Positions 1 to 11,298 of a stretch of 40,635 nt of DNA are shown one piece after another; positions within the stretch are counted from its first letter, which is position 1; each line of letters opens with the position of its first letter. Source of the DNA: Parachlorella kessleri (lineage: Eukaryota > Chlorophyta > Trebouxiophyceae > Chlorellales > Chlorellaceae). A program made the position numbers and the translations under genes. The DNA is taken from assembly GCA_001598975.1 (NCBI GenBank), contig BBXU01000632.1, positions 1 to 40,635 on the forward strand, given 5' to 3'. Below the pieces are notes generated by a model. The model was not told the origin of the DNA and searched no databases. It saw nothing but the letters and a program-made list of their open reading frames with translations.

Positions 1-71
1 CGGGACCTACCCACCCTTTCGAAATAGGTCCTTTTGACTAGGGGGTACCCAGCTTGAAAAAAGATGTACCC

Positions 72-76
72 TTACA
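72..76 (-). terminator. Candidate polyadenylation signal of the MYG1 gene
   Basis: TGTAA on the minus strand (TTACA as written), about 210 nt past the MYG1 stop. TGTAA is the usual polyadenylation signal in chlamydomonadalean algae. The motif is short and could be chance. Confidence 0.35.
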
Positions 77-283
77 TCACGCCTGACAAACAAAAAGACA
101 GACTGAGGTTAGTCATCCTTGATGAGAACCATGGCACTGAAGTCCTTAAGCTACTGCTAGCTATGACACGTTGGAACCTCTGGGCACTCCCTGCAGCACC
201 GAGCCTCCCCTATGATAGAGCGCCCTCCTATAGCCACTGTCCCACCCTGTCGTCTCTTCTCCAGGCTGCGTTCTATCTTCGCT

Positions 284-3200
284 CTACTTCAGGGTCAATG
301 CTTTCCTGGCCATCTCGAGCGCTCCCTCCAAGGTTGCCGCCCCGCCAATGAAGCCTGACGCATGCACAAAGACGCAGCCAGGGATACCGCTGACTGTGCT
401 CAGCTCCTCATCTGCAGAGCAAGGGGCCAGCCACGTCGTCCAGCAGTGCGAGATATCCCAGTGTTGTTGCTGGCACGTGCACGCATGTGGCGTAGGTACC
501 AGTGTCACTCTCTGTATCACCCCAGCTTCCAGAACGCACCCAAGTCCACATCCCACCCACCTCGCAGCCCTCTCCACGCTGTTGGCAGGGGCTTGCGGCT
601 CTGGAAACTGCCAGGAGCCGCAGCCACCGCCTGCACCCGCCACTTCCTCTCACGGTCATCCTGCAGCAAACAGAGGAGCGAGAGACCTACTGCTTGAGGC
701 ACTCGGGCACGCGCCAAAGCATACCTTGCACCAAGCCCCTGTTGATTCCAATGCTCTCATTCACTTGTTTGCACTACCTCCCGCAACCAAGAAGCAAACC
801 AGCCCGAAGTGTGCATGAGAAGTGGACAGTCAAGCAAAGGCAAGCTACCTGGTCTTCAAACCACAAAAAAAACTGACTCTGCACCACTTAGCAATGTGGC
901 CACTTTCAACAAATAAGGCAGGCACGAAGGCATGCTGATGAAGGGAGGTCATTATTGTCTGAATTGCAATGCAACGGCTGTGCAACGCAAGGACCACGGG
1001 AGGCCGGATGGCGGGCCCCAGCATTCACCAAACATACCACCAAGCACAACTAGGAGAGTGTACATCAAACCCCTACAAAGGGAAGGGCATGTGGAGCCTG
1101 TATAGCATTTGCAAGTTGCGTGAACCCCAGCAGGCACAGCAGGAAAATCAAGTAGTACAGGCACAGCGCACCTCATAGACCACATAAAGGACCTGCCCCT
1201 GGCAGCCCAGCTCCTCCTCTAGCTGATGGAGGTGCTCCTTCCAAGGGCAGTAGGTGTTCAGCTTCATCACCGAGCCTGCAAAGCTGATGCCACCAGATGC
1301 ATGTCGGACGGCTTGACCACACCCGAGCATGGGAGTTTGGTAGCACGATAGTGCCCTCGACAGACCACAGTGCTCTTCTGAATGTCCTCATGCACTCCAT
1401 TCCAGCCTTCCTGCAGCGAACCGCCACATGGCATTGCTGCCGCATATCTCCTGGAAGCCTCATGCAAGTTCCCAGACACCACAGCTTACACAGCCACTCA
1501 CCCGAGGGATCTACGTCCAACCGCTGGTCAAGCGCCTCCTTCACGTAGCCCCGGGCTGGTAACCACGACTGCATTAATCCACACTATGAAGTGCCTGATG
1601 CCATGTCCATCACGCAGGATTTTGCTTGTGCTACAAACAGCCCTTGCTGTACTAATAAACTCATGCCGGGACTTCCAATCGGAGCTTGCCTGTCGGTACA
1701 AGACTCAGCCTTAGTTCCTGCACTAGAAACGAAACAGAAAAAACGCGGGTGCAGATGCTAAGCCAGCATCAGGCATCGCAGAGCAGAGACCCCAACCTCA
1801 GCTTGGGAAATACAATAGACACTCCTTTCGACAATTTAGGCTGCCCTGCTTGTACAAGTGCATATTGTCACAGGCCAAAGCGCCCTCTGCCATGCTTCAG
1901 CGCAAGTACAACAATTGTGTGACCCCATGCGGTGTGATGGCTTACCTTGGCATAATACTGTACTGCCTCCAAAAACTCGCTGCCAGTTAGCTGCACAGCT
2001 TGCTCAAACCGCAGCATCAATGTGTCATCTGCAAGGGAACAGCAGGACAGGAGCCCTAAATTCAGGCATAAGGCTTGCGTCAAATTTTGTGAACTGGCCC
2101 TCCATGAAGGAACTTGGGCACGGTGCCATTCCTCACAAGCTGGGCATGATGACTCCGCGATCCAAATTTGGCAGGCAGTGTAAATGCCACTGCGGCGCAG
2201 AGACAGGTGAGCGCCCTACCAAATCCAGCCCAGGTCAACTCACCTCACATGCGGTACCTACCACCAACAAATAAAAACAGAAGAACACAAATGTAAGGGC
2301 AACCTGGTGCCCCACCTGATTGGTCCTCGTTCCAGTCTGGATTCAGCCGGCCCACCCTAGCGGATAGGTGGGTGTTGTTCACATACTTGGGGCCTGACTC
2401 AGAGTCCCACTGGTTGACTCCTGCAAATCCAAAACACCTGGGGGGCTGCATGTACGAAGGGGCAATCAACTAGCGAGCTCACAACACGAAACACGCTAAG
2501 GCAGCCTCACAGCCCGACCTACTGAATGCTAAGTTGCAGCCCTACGCTTCTAAGCCAGGTGGCCCCATGTGGGCTCAATGAGTTACTCTTAGCAAACGCA
2601 ATGTGGCGCGAGACCACTCTACAGTGGCTGTTGTTCAGTCTGAAGCCTGGCCCTTGATTAACTGTCCTTCACCAGCCACCAGGCTGAAACACAGAGAAGC
2701 CTCCAACCCCACCCGCTCCTTCACCAACCGTTGTCGATAGCATCCATGGCCTCCATGAAGTTCTTGTACACTGCCAGGTACACTGTCTGCACATCGGAGT
2801 GGTCCACAGGCAGCCCCAGTGCCGCAGCTACTACCTGAACAAACGCCACTGGCGCTTTGTTCAGCATGCTTTTAAGAGACTGTATGCACCACTCCAGGGT
2901 GACATCCCTGGACAACACATATTTCACTACATGGACGTGTGCGGATGCCAGGACAGCTACCCCGCAATGCAACGAAGTTTGCTGAGGGTCTTCACTGACC
3001 AGATCCCAGAAGTTATGCTAGTGCCACCTGCGCCACCGGGAGCTGAATCGTCCGTCGATGCACTGCTGATACCACTTAGACAATCTGACCGCCTCCTCAG
3101 GACCTGGGCCCAAACCTGTGTGTCCATGCAGCCCTAAAGCTGACTCACCTCCTTGCCAAAGTGCTTGTATACAAGCCCTGCACTGGACAGCTTGGTGGAG

Positions 3201-3753
3201 AAGCCGTGCCCAAAAACTTCTTCAAACCCGCGCTGGTGGTGGTCAAACCTGTTGGCGCCTGCGCCCCGAATACAGCTCTCAGAGATTGAGTCTTGACCGC
3301 AGATCCCGTCCAGGCTTTACCTTGTGCAACCACATGCAGCTAAGGCTGGTGCGTAGCTTGCTAGCCACGTCAACAAGCCCAGCAGTAGCGGGCCTCAGGC
3401 AGCGGAGAGAAGCCTGGGGTGACAAGCACTAGTATGTCAGAGCACTCCCCAAAACTTGGCTCACTTGGGTCATACACGCCGCCCACGTCAAGGATTACAT
3501 CCAGGTCCTTGAGGACCTCAGGCGACCGAGTCCTGACAACCTCTGCGCCCTTGAAGGCCTGTGTCTGGCGCAGCATGAAGCAACCTAGGGCCTCATCGGC
3601 ATGAAAAGTGCCGCTGTGAGTGCCGATGCGAACCGGCTTCCGCTTAAGGCCGTCTGCCACGGCTGCTACCAGGGAGGCCATCCTGCGACTGGCGCTTCTA
3701 GTGTTGGAGCTTGACAGACAATGGAGTGAGCGCCTGCCAGCGGCAGCTAGCAT
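284..3753 (-). CDS. MYG1: MYG1-family 3'-5' RNA exonuclease (UPF0160), complete, 9 exons
   Basis: Exons in transcription order: 3753-3465, 3258-3149, 2834-2729, 2420-2316, 2028-1946, 1568-1502, 1275-1172, 660-561, 411-284. They sum to 1092 nt, or 363 residues, close to the family's usual 340-380. All introns are GT-AG and all phases join cleanly. Visible family motifs, in order: [10 protein letters not shown] (residues 45-54), [16 protein letters not shown] (100-108), [39 protein letters not shown] and [10 protein letters not shown] near the C-terminus. The His/Asp clusters are the metal-binding DHH-like centre. MYG1 proteins are known as nuclear/mitochondrial RNA exonucleases in yeast and animals. 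The first 25 residues are Arg/Ser-rich without acidic residues, which suits an organellar presequence; a second Met at residue 25 could give a second form. Nothing appears broken. Confidence 0.95.
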
Positions 3754-3950
3754 GCATTAAAGTACAGCTACACTATGTAGCAAGTGCAGTAGGTGATGAT
3801 CCTATACGATGCTCAAGTAAAGCTGGTCAGCATGCAAACACAGGAGTGATGCACAACGCCCACTATCAAGGACCCTTGCGTTTTCTGAACTGCTACCCTT
3901 GTGCCTCCATGGCTTACCTCCTACTAGCTCCTGAGGTTACTACCGTTGTC

Positions 3951-4420
3951 TGACTGAGGGGGGTTACAAAGCCATTAGCTTACGCGCATTTTGCACGCTT
4001 GACCAAATCTGGCGCTCCTGCCTAGCAGGACACAATGCAAATCGAAACACGACAGGCAACTGTGCGGCAGTAAGGTAGTGCTTACCCAAGGCAAAACCTG
4101 TGGTATTCAGTAGAGCAGGGCACTCACAAGCACATTCAGTCGCAAAGGCCGTCCTCGAGTAAAAGCATCTATAGTGCTTCAAGGAAACACCGACCACAGC
4201 TACTAACCTACATGTGGGGTCCGGCAATGATGTGAAGAGATACAGTCCCCTAGAGAAGCCTCAAACTCTGGCAGTCCTGCTTAAACAATTGTGCAAAAAA
4301 CACGCTGTAGACCTCGGTCCAGCCGGCCGGGTGCAATTGAGCCCCATCGTCACCGCCTTGCCTCAACAATCCCACCAAAGCAAAGGTTCCTAAAGCACCG
4401 TTAGTATGATGTGTATGTTT
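3951..4420. repeat. Dispersed repeat, copy A
   Basis: About 450 bp that match 40082-40535 in the same orientation at roughly 80-85% by eye, with small indels. Well-conserved blocks include the start (ctgactgaggggggttaca), the block gcttgaccaaatctggcgct, the block cttacccaaggcaaaacctg, and cctcggtccagccggccggg with its flanks near 4312-4360. On the minus strand two short peptides are shared by both copies: NTTGFALGKHYLTAA, and GGDDGAQLHPAGWTE followed by a GT. This might be a fragment of a mobile element or of a decayed multi-exon gene. No terminal inverted repeats or target duplication are evident. Confidence 0.7.
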
Positions 4421-4624
4421 TATGTAGCGGGTACTGACACGCTCCACTTAGCAGACTCTGGCTCCCAGAAAAAGAAACGACCCTCTAAGAGCTGACCCTG
4501 CCATTGGATCGGTGCCAGGTTAAGCGAGCAAAACTCTTGCAGCAGATCCCAAAACCGAGCCACTGCCTGCTTTCCAGCCTGCTGAGCTAGTCCCATTGTT
4601 CTAGTCAAAGCAGGCGGCAGCAGC

Positions 4625-5143
4625 CAGGGCGCAGGCAGACAAATATTACCATGTCAATTACTTATACAATCTTAACTAATCATCGATGTCTAGCTGAGTA
4701 CCCAGGCTGCTACCCAGGCTGTGACGTTGCAGCCCTGGCTGCCCTGGCGGTGGCTGCTAGGATGCATTTGTGCAAATAATCGGGCAATACCGGGGCACCT
4801 GGGATCGGATCCAGGAAGATTCGGGCAGTTCAAAAGCTGGCACCGCTGCCAGAGCAGGCCGGCTGTAACTCTTTGGTTTTGCCTAATGACTCCTGTGCTG
4901 GGCGCCCATATCGCATACCTTGCGTTCTGCAACCAAGTGCCCACGTTTTTAACCAAGCCTTTGGTGAGGGTAGCTTAGCACGCCGGCTGCATCGGTGTGC
5001 CCTTAAAAAGTTACCCGTGGTGCTTCTACAGCCTACACCACGTAAAAGACAAGCACTGTGCACTGGCCATGCTCGAAGAAGTGCCCTCGGTCTTACAAGG
5101 CTTCTGACCTGGTGCAGGCTAATTGCTTTCGACTTCCCTAACG
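4625..5143 (+). promoter_or_regulatory. Upstream region shared by both GT8-like gene copies (copy 1)
   Basis: Aligns by eye with 7966-8517 in the same order. Shared blocks include agccagggcgc.ggcagacaa, the ggatcggatc-type segment, aaccaagtgcccacg versus accaagttcccacg, and a block beginning cggctgcatcgg versus cggtcgcatcgg. The duplication therefore carried about 500 bp of 5' flank, which probably contains the promoter and 5'UTR. No TATA box is obvious. Confidence 0.5.
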
Positions 5144-7387
5144 ATGTTGCCAAGTCCTCATGCAGGCAAGAAACCCAGCACTTGTAACTTGAGTGTGACT
5201 TGAAGGGTCAGTCAGCAATGTTTTCAACCTTGCAGGGGCCAAGCCACAGGACTGCTGGCTTTTTCTGCTTATGTGCCTCCTTCCCTTTTTAGTAATTACC
5301 CTTCCGTTAGTGCAAATATCTACTGCCCCTTCCCCTACTGCCCTAGTGGCCCCAGCCAAGAACCCTCTACCCTGTCAGCGGCTGCTTTGGTTCACTGCCA
5401 TATCTAGCTTATACTCAAGTACTAAAGAGGAGTACAACGACTACATCAAAGTAGCCTTTCTTTCCGCCCGGACGAAAGCACCATCCCTGGTGCCTGTGCT
5501 TTTGTTCTCAGGCCAACCCAATAAGCTCACCAAGTAAGTCGTGACTGATCAGCTTTCCTCAGCCTTCCTGTTCTTGCTCAACCAGGCTAAACAATGTCCG
5601 CTGGGATGACGCCAGCGATACTCCTCGCTTCTCCCCCTAACATGCCTTGCCTTCAGGTGGTTCCAGGATCATGGTGGAGTCGTCATTTCGCACCAGCTGT
5701 CCTTTCTGCATGAGTTTGCGGCCTTGCCAGATGCGCATGCTGCACATCGTGAGAACATCATGCGAAACGAGGTGCGCATTGAGGCTGCGTGGGTATTGTC
5801 ATGTGGCTCCCCTGCAACAAGGCCAGTAAGGTGGCACAGAGTGAGGCCACCTGCGGTCTGACCCAGTGCCAATCCGGCAATGGTGCTGCCTTTGGCAAAC
5901 GGCAATGTGTGGCGAAGGCAAGCCCACTCGCATGCGTCAGTCATCACAGCTCCTAATGTTGCAGGGATACTACTTACGCCTTGACATCCCAATTGTGATG
6001 AAAGCCTTGGAAGCGTGGGGACTCGTCGACATGGCAAATGTCAGCACCACATATGCGCTCTATACCGATGCGGATGTCATGTTTGTTGGCAGCGACCTAA
6101 GCACATGCACACTTCCTCTACCTGACCAGCTCAGCCTAGGACCAGAGCATGAAAAGGGACAACCTAAGAACTCCGGTGTGATGGTCTTCAATGTTCCGGC
6201 AGTGAGAAATGAGCTCCCCAACTTCCTACGATATGGGCGGGACAACAATTTTTCGTTTCCAGTGTATGACCAGGGTAAGTCACATAGGTAGTTTTTACCT
6301 CGAGTTCCAGTGCAGTCTGCTGTCTGGGCGTCGGGACACCCCTCAATGCCTCCAGTCTGATTGATGGGTATGGTCTTGCCTGATGTGTTGTGTGTTGAGT
6401 ACGCCTGGGTTCTGCACAACTAGACGCTGGGCTTGTGGGCAGGGCTGCCGTCAATACCAGTAGTATGCAAACGTGCCTATGCACTTCCGCCCCTGTCACC
6501 ACTTGTACCTGTGCAGTGCAGGCTAAGGAGCAAATACCTCTGACGCAGCTGGCACCCGCCACACTGCTGTCTGACCCCTTCCTGTCACTTGCATTTCCAT
6601 CTTGAAAACCTCTGCTGTGTTGGGTGCAGGCTGGCTGGTCCAGTACCGTACCGACTACAACAAGACGTGGCCAGCCATTGCAGACGAGATGAACTGGAAA
6701 GTCTACTGGGGCAGCAACCCCAATGCCTCAATATTGCACTGGTAGGCTGCCATGGATGCTAATAGTAACATTTCAGGTGCACCTTGCCTACTTGTCAATA
6801 TGGCAGGTACTGTGAGTGGACCATGTCATGGAGGTGCTCGGGCTGGAAGCTGTTCTGCTTCTGGCGCCGGGGTTGGCATGCTGTGCTGTGTTGTCCACTC
6901 TGTGCACTCAGGTATGAAGTTGTGTCATTTTGTATAGCGTGACGCTTTGAAGACAAGGCATTGTCTACCAGAGCTTCCATCTGCCTTTGAGGTGGCAGAC
7001 CCCCTTGAACACAGATGGTAGCCTGGCAACTCTCAATGGCCTCGTCTACTCCTTCGCCGTGTCGACAGGTGGTGTTGCCCAGCACCTCCAATCTGTCGCT
7101 CACTGCATGTCAGACACGACGCGCTGATGCAAGCGGTGGATTGAGAGTAGGGTTACTATTTCATTGCTGCCCCGCCTTGCAGGCACGGACCGAAGCCACG
7201 CCTTGGGAAGTGCATCGAGTGCTTCCTGGAGGAGAGGCAGAAGGAGGGCTGGGAGAAGCGCTGTGGTGGATGTCATCCAGCCTACGTCCCTCTCCTGCAG
7301 TTTGCTCAGGCCGCGGATGGAGGCAGGATGTGTGCTCAAATGCTGGCAAAGTTTGAGGAGTATGCTCAGCAAGCAGGCAAGAGCTGA
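5144..7387 (+). CDS. GT8-like type II membrane glycosyltransferase, tandem copy 1, 6 exons
   Basis: Exons: 5144-5165, 5236-5533, 5657-5771, 5965-6274, 6630-6741, 7183-7387. They sum to 1062 nt, or 353 residues. A hydrophobic segment at residues 13-33 follows a short N-terminus, as in a Golgi signal anchor. The lumenal part carries a GT-A DxD motif (TDADVMF, D180 and D182), NSGVMVFN (214-221) and HWHGPKP (285-291). These correspond to the metal-binding DxD, the NxG and the HxxGxxKPW motifs of glycosyltransferase family 8. The C-terminal exon is Cys-rich (KCIECF, RCGGC), suggesting disulfides. Donor sugar and acceptor cannot be read from sequence. The first intron uses a GC donor (CATGCAG then GCAAG) where copy 2 has GT. 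Exon sizes match copy 2 except for one codon in exon 2. Confidence 0.85.
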
Positions 7388-8517
7388 GTGCGATTGAGCG
7401 GTCCCAGGCTTTGTGACGTGCTTGCTTGCTCGGTTTCAAGCGCTCCATGATTAATTGCTACAGATATTTATGTGTATTTGGAACATATACTCTCGCTCAG
7501 TAATGACCTCAACGGAGGGACTTGTTGTGCTTGTGTCGTGAACGGGATAAGTCGGTAGCGAGTGTAGCTTCATCCTGTGATGCGCTGTGGTGTATGCATG
7601 TGCCTTCCTGTTTACCAGCCGAGGTAATCGCCCTGCTTGTTATTGTCTTGGCCTAGGGGTGTGAGTTGCCCATTTCATTGTGACGCTAAGCATATTTTGC
7701 TAGCTTTGCTGCATAGCGCGTAGCTGACTTGTGTTGTCATTGTTGCCTGGCTGGCGCTCCTCCCTCTTCACACCCCGCTGGTTGTGTATGTTGTGTTGGC
7801 AGGTCGAACTGTCCTAGTAGCTTATTTACGGCATGTTAGACAATGGAATCAATCACTATGAATTACAACCACCCAATTAACATGTGCTTATTCTTGTAAG
7901 CGGGACGGCACCAAGGCTGGCACCGGAGTCACTTGCCCAAGGGCAGCTAAGCACGCGGGGCAGCCAGGGCGCCGGCAGACAATCACATTTATTTATCAGT
8001 AGCTGGCTGCTGCTGATCTTGCGCTAAAAGGCTGTGCTGCTGCAGCACTGGATGGACTGGCGGTGACCGTTCCAATGCATTCGTGCATGCAGGTGTGCAT
8101 CTGCCTGCCAGGCTGGGGTACCTGGAATCAGATCTAGGCCTAGATCGGATCTGTGCATTTCAAACGACGATGCCTGGGCTGCAACATCGGCTGCAATTGC
8201 GTCGTTGTGCCTGATAAAGTCATGTGCCGGACGGCCATGGGCGTTCCTTGTGTTTCTGTACCAAGTTCCCACGCTCTTCACTCTGTGTAAAGGCCTTGGT
8301 AAGTGGTAGCTTGGTACGCCGGTCGCATCGGCAGGTGCCTCCTTAAGCTCACGAAATACTTCCTTTACATGCACAGCCGACAGCAATACCGACAGCCTGT
8401 AGCAGCACCTATTTGCTATGGGGTGTGAACTATGCACGCAGTGTGCTGTCATGCCCAAAGTGACCCAGATCCTGTAAGGCTTCTCCCTGGTGCAGGCGAC
8501 ACGCTTACGGGTCCTCA
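7388..8517. other. Intergenic region between the two GT8-like genes
   Basis: Holds the 3' flank of copy 1 and the duplicated 5' flank of copy 2 (about 7966-8517). A segment near 7597-7665 (tgtgccttcctgtttaccag onward) resembles the 125-bp unit repeated behind copy 2 at 10480-10728, so the 3' flank was duplicated too. A TGTAA lies at 7895, far from the stop. Minus-strand open frames here overlap copy 2 upstream sequence and show no family resemblance. Confidence 0.55.
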
Positions 8518-10451
8518 ATGTTGCAAAGCCGGCATGCAGGTAAGGCAGTAGCGCTTGCCAGTTGTAAGTGACCTGATGGGGGGTCATTGATGTTTGATAA
8601 CTTGCAGGTGCCAAGCCGCAGGACTGCTCGCTATTCCTGCTGAAGTGCCTCCTTCCTTTCTTAGTGATTACCATTCTTATGCAACTATCTGCTGCCCCTT
8701 TCTCTGATACCCTGGTTGTCCCCGCCACGGAGCCCATACCATGCCAGCGGCTGCTGTGGTTCACTGCCATAACTAACTTATACTCCAGTTCACAGCGAGA
8801 GTATGAAGACTACATCAAAGTGGCCTTCCTTTCCGCCCGGGAGAAAGCACCATCCCTGGTGCCTGTGCTTTTGTTCTCAGGCCAACCCAACAAGCTAAGC
8901 AAGTAAGTGACTCGTTTGCATGACGTTTCACGGCTTGGTGTTACCTTATGCACTGTCCTCAGCTTTCTTGCTCATCTTGCTCATCCAGGCTAGCCGCCTC
9001 CTGATTGCATAGCGCCAGGGGGTCCCTCACAATTACCTCGTATGTGCCTTGCTTCCAGGTGGTTTCAGGACCATGGCGGAGTTGTGATATCTCACCAGTT
9101 GTCCTTCCTTCATGAGTTTGCGTCCTTGCCGGACGCGCTTGCTGCACACCGCGAACACATTATGCAAAGCGAGGTGCGCCTTGAGCCTATGTGAAGACTG
9201 TTAGGTGGCTCCCTTGCGACCAAGAGGGTAGGGCAGTGGGACACACTCCCGGTAATTTTATGTAACAGTGCTCATCCGGCTTTGGTGCTGCCTTGGGCAT
9301 CGGCAACAGTGGCAAGGGAACACCTGCACCCATCATTTATCACAGTTCACAATTTGTTGCAGGGTAATTTCCTACGCCTTGACATCCCAATTGTGATGGA
9401 ATCCTTGGAAGCGTGGGGACTCGTCGACATGGCAAACATCAGCACCACGTATGCACTCTATACCGATGCAGATGTAATGTTTGTTGGCAGCGATATAAGC
9501 ACATGCACCATTCCTCTACCTGACCAGCTCAGTCTGGGGCCCGAGCATGAGAAAGGGAAACCTAAGAACTCTGGTGTGATGGTCTTCAATGTTCCGGCAA
9601 TGAGAACTGAGCTCCCCAATTTCTTAAGATATGGGCGGGACAACAACTTCTCTTTTGTGGCGTACGAGCAGGGTAAGCTTCCATCGGCGTGGGGCTTGCA
9701 ATGGTTTCTGGTGGTCTTGCAGCCCTCATGGCTGCTGACTGCTTGGGTTGCTGAGATCGCCGGCTGTTGAATATGCCTGGCCTTTCACTATCAGGCGCAT
9801 GAGGATATCCGAGTGGGGTTGCTGGCGCTATGCATAGTTGGCTAGTCAGTCTACAGCAGTCTCATAGTTGTCCTTGAATTGTTGCCTGTGCGTTTCCATT
9901 CGTTGTGCCAATACCTGTGCAGGCTGGCTAGTTTACTACAGGAAGACCTACAAGAAAGCGTGGCCAGCCCTTGCAGACGAGATGAACTGGAAAGTTTACT
10001 GGGGCAGCAACCCCAACGCCTCCATAGTGCACTGGTAGGCTGCCACTCCAGGGACCCCTGCCTTGGACGGCCAGTAGGAACTTTCAGGAGCACCCTGCCG
10101 AGCTGTCAATGATGGCAGGTACTGTGAGTTGGCAATGTCAAGGAAGCTGTCCTGCCTCTAGCCGCCACGACTGGTGTGCTGTGCTTGTGTCTGTCCATCC
10201 ATGTATGTTCTCCGCGTTAACTCTCCAATGCTTCCCTGCCTTGCAGGCACGGCCCAAAACCACGTATTGGAAAGTGCATCGAATGCTTCTTGGAGGAGAG
10301 GGACAGAAAGGGCTGGGAAAAGCGCTGCGGTGGTTGCAACCCCGCCTATATCCCCCTCCTGCGGCTTGCGCAAGCTGCGGACGGAGGCAAGATGTGTGCT
10401 CGAATGCTGGCGAAGTTTGAGGAGTATGCTCAGCAAGCAGACAAGGTCTGA
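8518..10451 (+). CDS. GT8-like type II membrane glycosyltransferase, tandem copy 2, 6 exons
   Basis: Exons: 8518-8539, 8608-8902, 9059-9173, 9363-9672, 9923-10034, 10247-10451. They sum to 1059 nt, or 352 residues. The motifs are the same as in copy 1: N-terminal signal anchor (KCLLPFLVITI region), TDADVMF, NSGVMVFN, HWHGPKP and the Cys-rich C-terminus. Exon 4 differs from copy 1 at about one residue in ten, and the signal-anchor exon is more divergent. The last residues are DKV instead of GKS. All introns are GT-AG. Both copies are open and intact, so both are probably active enzymes rather than gene and pseudogene. Role inferred: Golgi glycan or cell-wall glycoprotein synthesis. Confidence 0.85.
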
Positions 10452-10479
10452 CATGTGGTTCAGCTCCACGACCTGCTTG

Positions 10480-10740
10480 CTTGCGGTCTGCCGGTGAGTT
10501 TACCTTTGCCCAATGATGCCTGTTGTGTCCCCATGTGCCTTCCTCTTCATCAGCCAGTGTGGCCATCCTGCTTTTGACTGTCTTGGGCCCAGTGGGTGCA
10601 CGCGCTTGCGGTCGGCGGTGAGTTTACCTTTCCCCTAGGATGCCTTATTGTGTCCCTATGTGCCTTCCTCTTCATCGGCCAGTGTTGCCATCCTGCTCTG
10701 AACTGTCTTGGGCCCAGTGGGTGCAACCGCTTGCAGGGTC
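10480..10740. repeat. 125-bp tandem direct repeat
   Basis: Unit 1 is 10480-10604 and unit 2 is 10605-10728. Both begin cttgcggtc and run through ggtgagtttacctttbcc, atgtgccttcctcttcatc, gccagtgt and cttgggcccagtgggtgca. A third partial start (cgcttgcag) follows at about 10729. The units differ at roughly one base in ten. It lies directly behind the stop codon of glycosyltransferase copy 2. Confidence 0.85.
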
Positions 10741-11298
10741 CACATTATTAATCGCACCGGTTATTTTGGAGTGTTCTTCATCCAAACTTCCTCTTCCTCT
10801 CTTCTCACTTCCTTTCTTGATAATATCTGGTGTACTTAGCTGGTAGCTTAGGTGTATTTGCCAGAGTCCTGGATCTTCTTTGTGCGCTCCCAACAGCTGT
10901 TGGGGATATATATGTTGTCTTGGCAGCCCATGCTGTACCCAAACAATGTAGGAGAACTTCCAAGGTGTAGGCTATAGGTAACGTTGGACTACCCGTTCTG
11001 TACTCACAATCACCTAATGACGGTGTGCCTCCCACTCTTGCTCTCTGATCTGTCACGCCCGAAACTGCATGCCATGCTGGCATTGCCAGCTCAGCAGGCG
11101 CTAATAGAGAGGAGGTGCGAAAGTGCGTGGTCTCGCCACCATGAGATCAATGATATCTGGCTCGTTGAGCATGTACTCAAGCTGCCCAGAGAGCAAGCTT
11201 CGAGCAGCGCAAGTGGCCGTTCACCCAACCCTGCGTGCTCAAGAGCAAGTCGAGCTCTGATCCCTCTTAACCGTCAAGCAAGCAAGCAGGGGGCAGTC
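10741..11298. other. Region upstream of the nagB-type gene
   Basis: Contains an AT-run (atatatat, 10906-10913), the best TATA-like site before the deaminase gene. From about 10984 the frame of the first coding exon is open without a stop, with in-frame ATGs at 11017 and 11074, so part of this stretch could code for an N-terminal extension or targeting peptide. Confidence 0.4.
10906..10913 (+). promoter_or_regulatory. TATA-like element before the nagB-type gene
   Basis: Eight alternating A/T bases in GC-rich surroundings, about 110 nt before the first in-frame ATG (11017) and 390 nt before the conservative start (11299). Function is inferred from composition only. Confidence 0.3.

Larger units (their letters stand above)
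3754..5143. other. Intergenic region between MYG1 and the first GT8-like gene
   Basis: No convincing gene is seen. The MYG1 start codon and the first glycosyltransferase start codon face away from each other, so both promoters must lie here. The stretch 3951-4420 is a dispersed repeat (separate entry). From about 4625 to 5143 it matches the upstream region of the second glycosyltransferase copy. Open frames here are short, and those inside the repeat differ between the two repeat copies. Confidence 0.6.

Noticed and set aside
8024..8770. 248-residue open frame on the minus strand
   Set aside because: It overlaps the duplicated upstream region and first two exons of glycosyltransferase copy 2 on the opposite strand. 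The matching stretch of copy 1 is not open in the same way, and the product resembles no family.
10984..11298. N-terminal extension of the nagB-type protein starting at 10984
   Set aside because: The codon at 10984 is TTG, not ATG. In-frame ATGs at 11017 and 11074 are possible, but the bacterial-type homology begins only after 11299.
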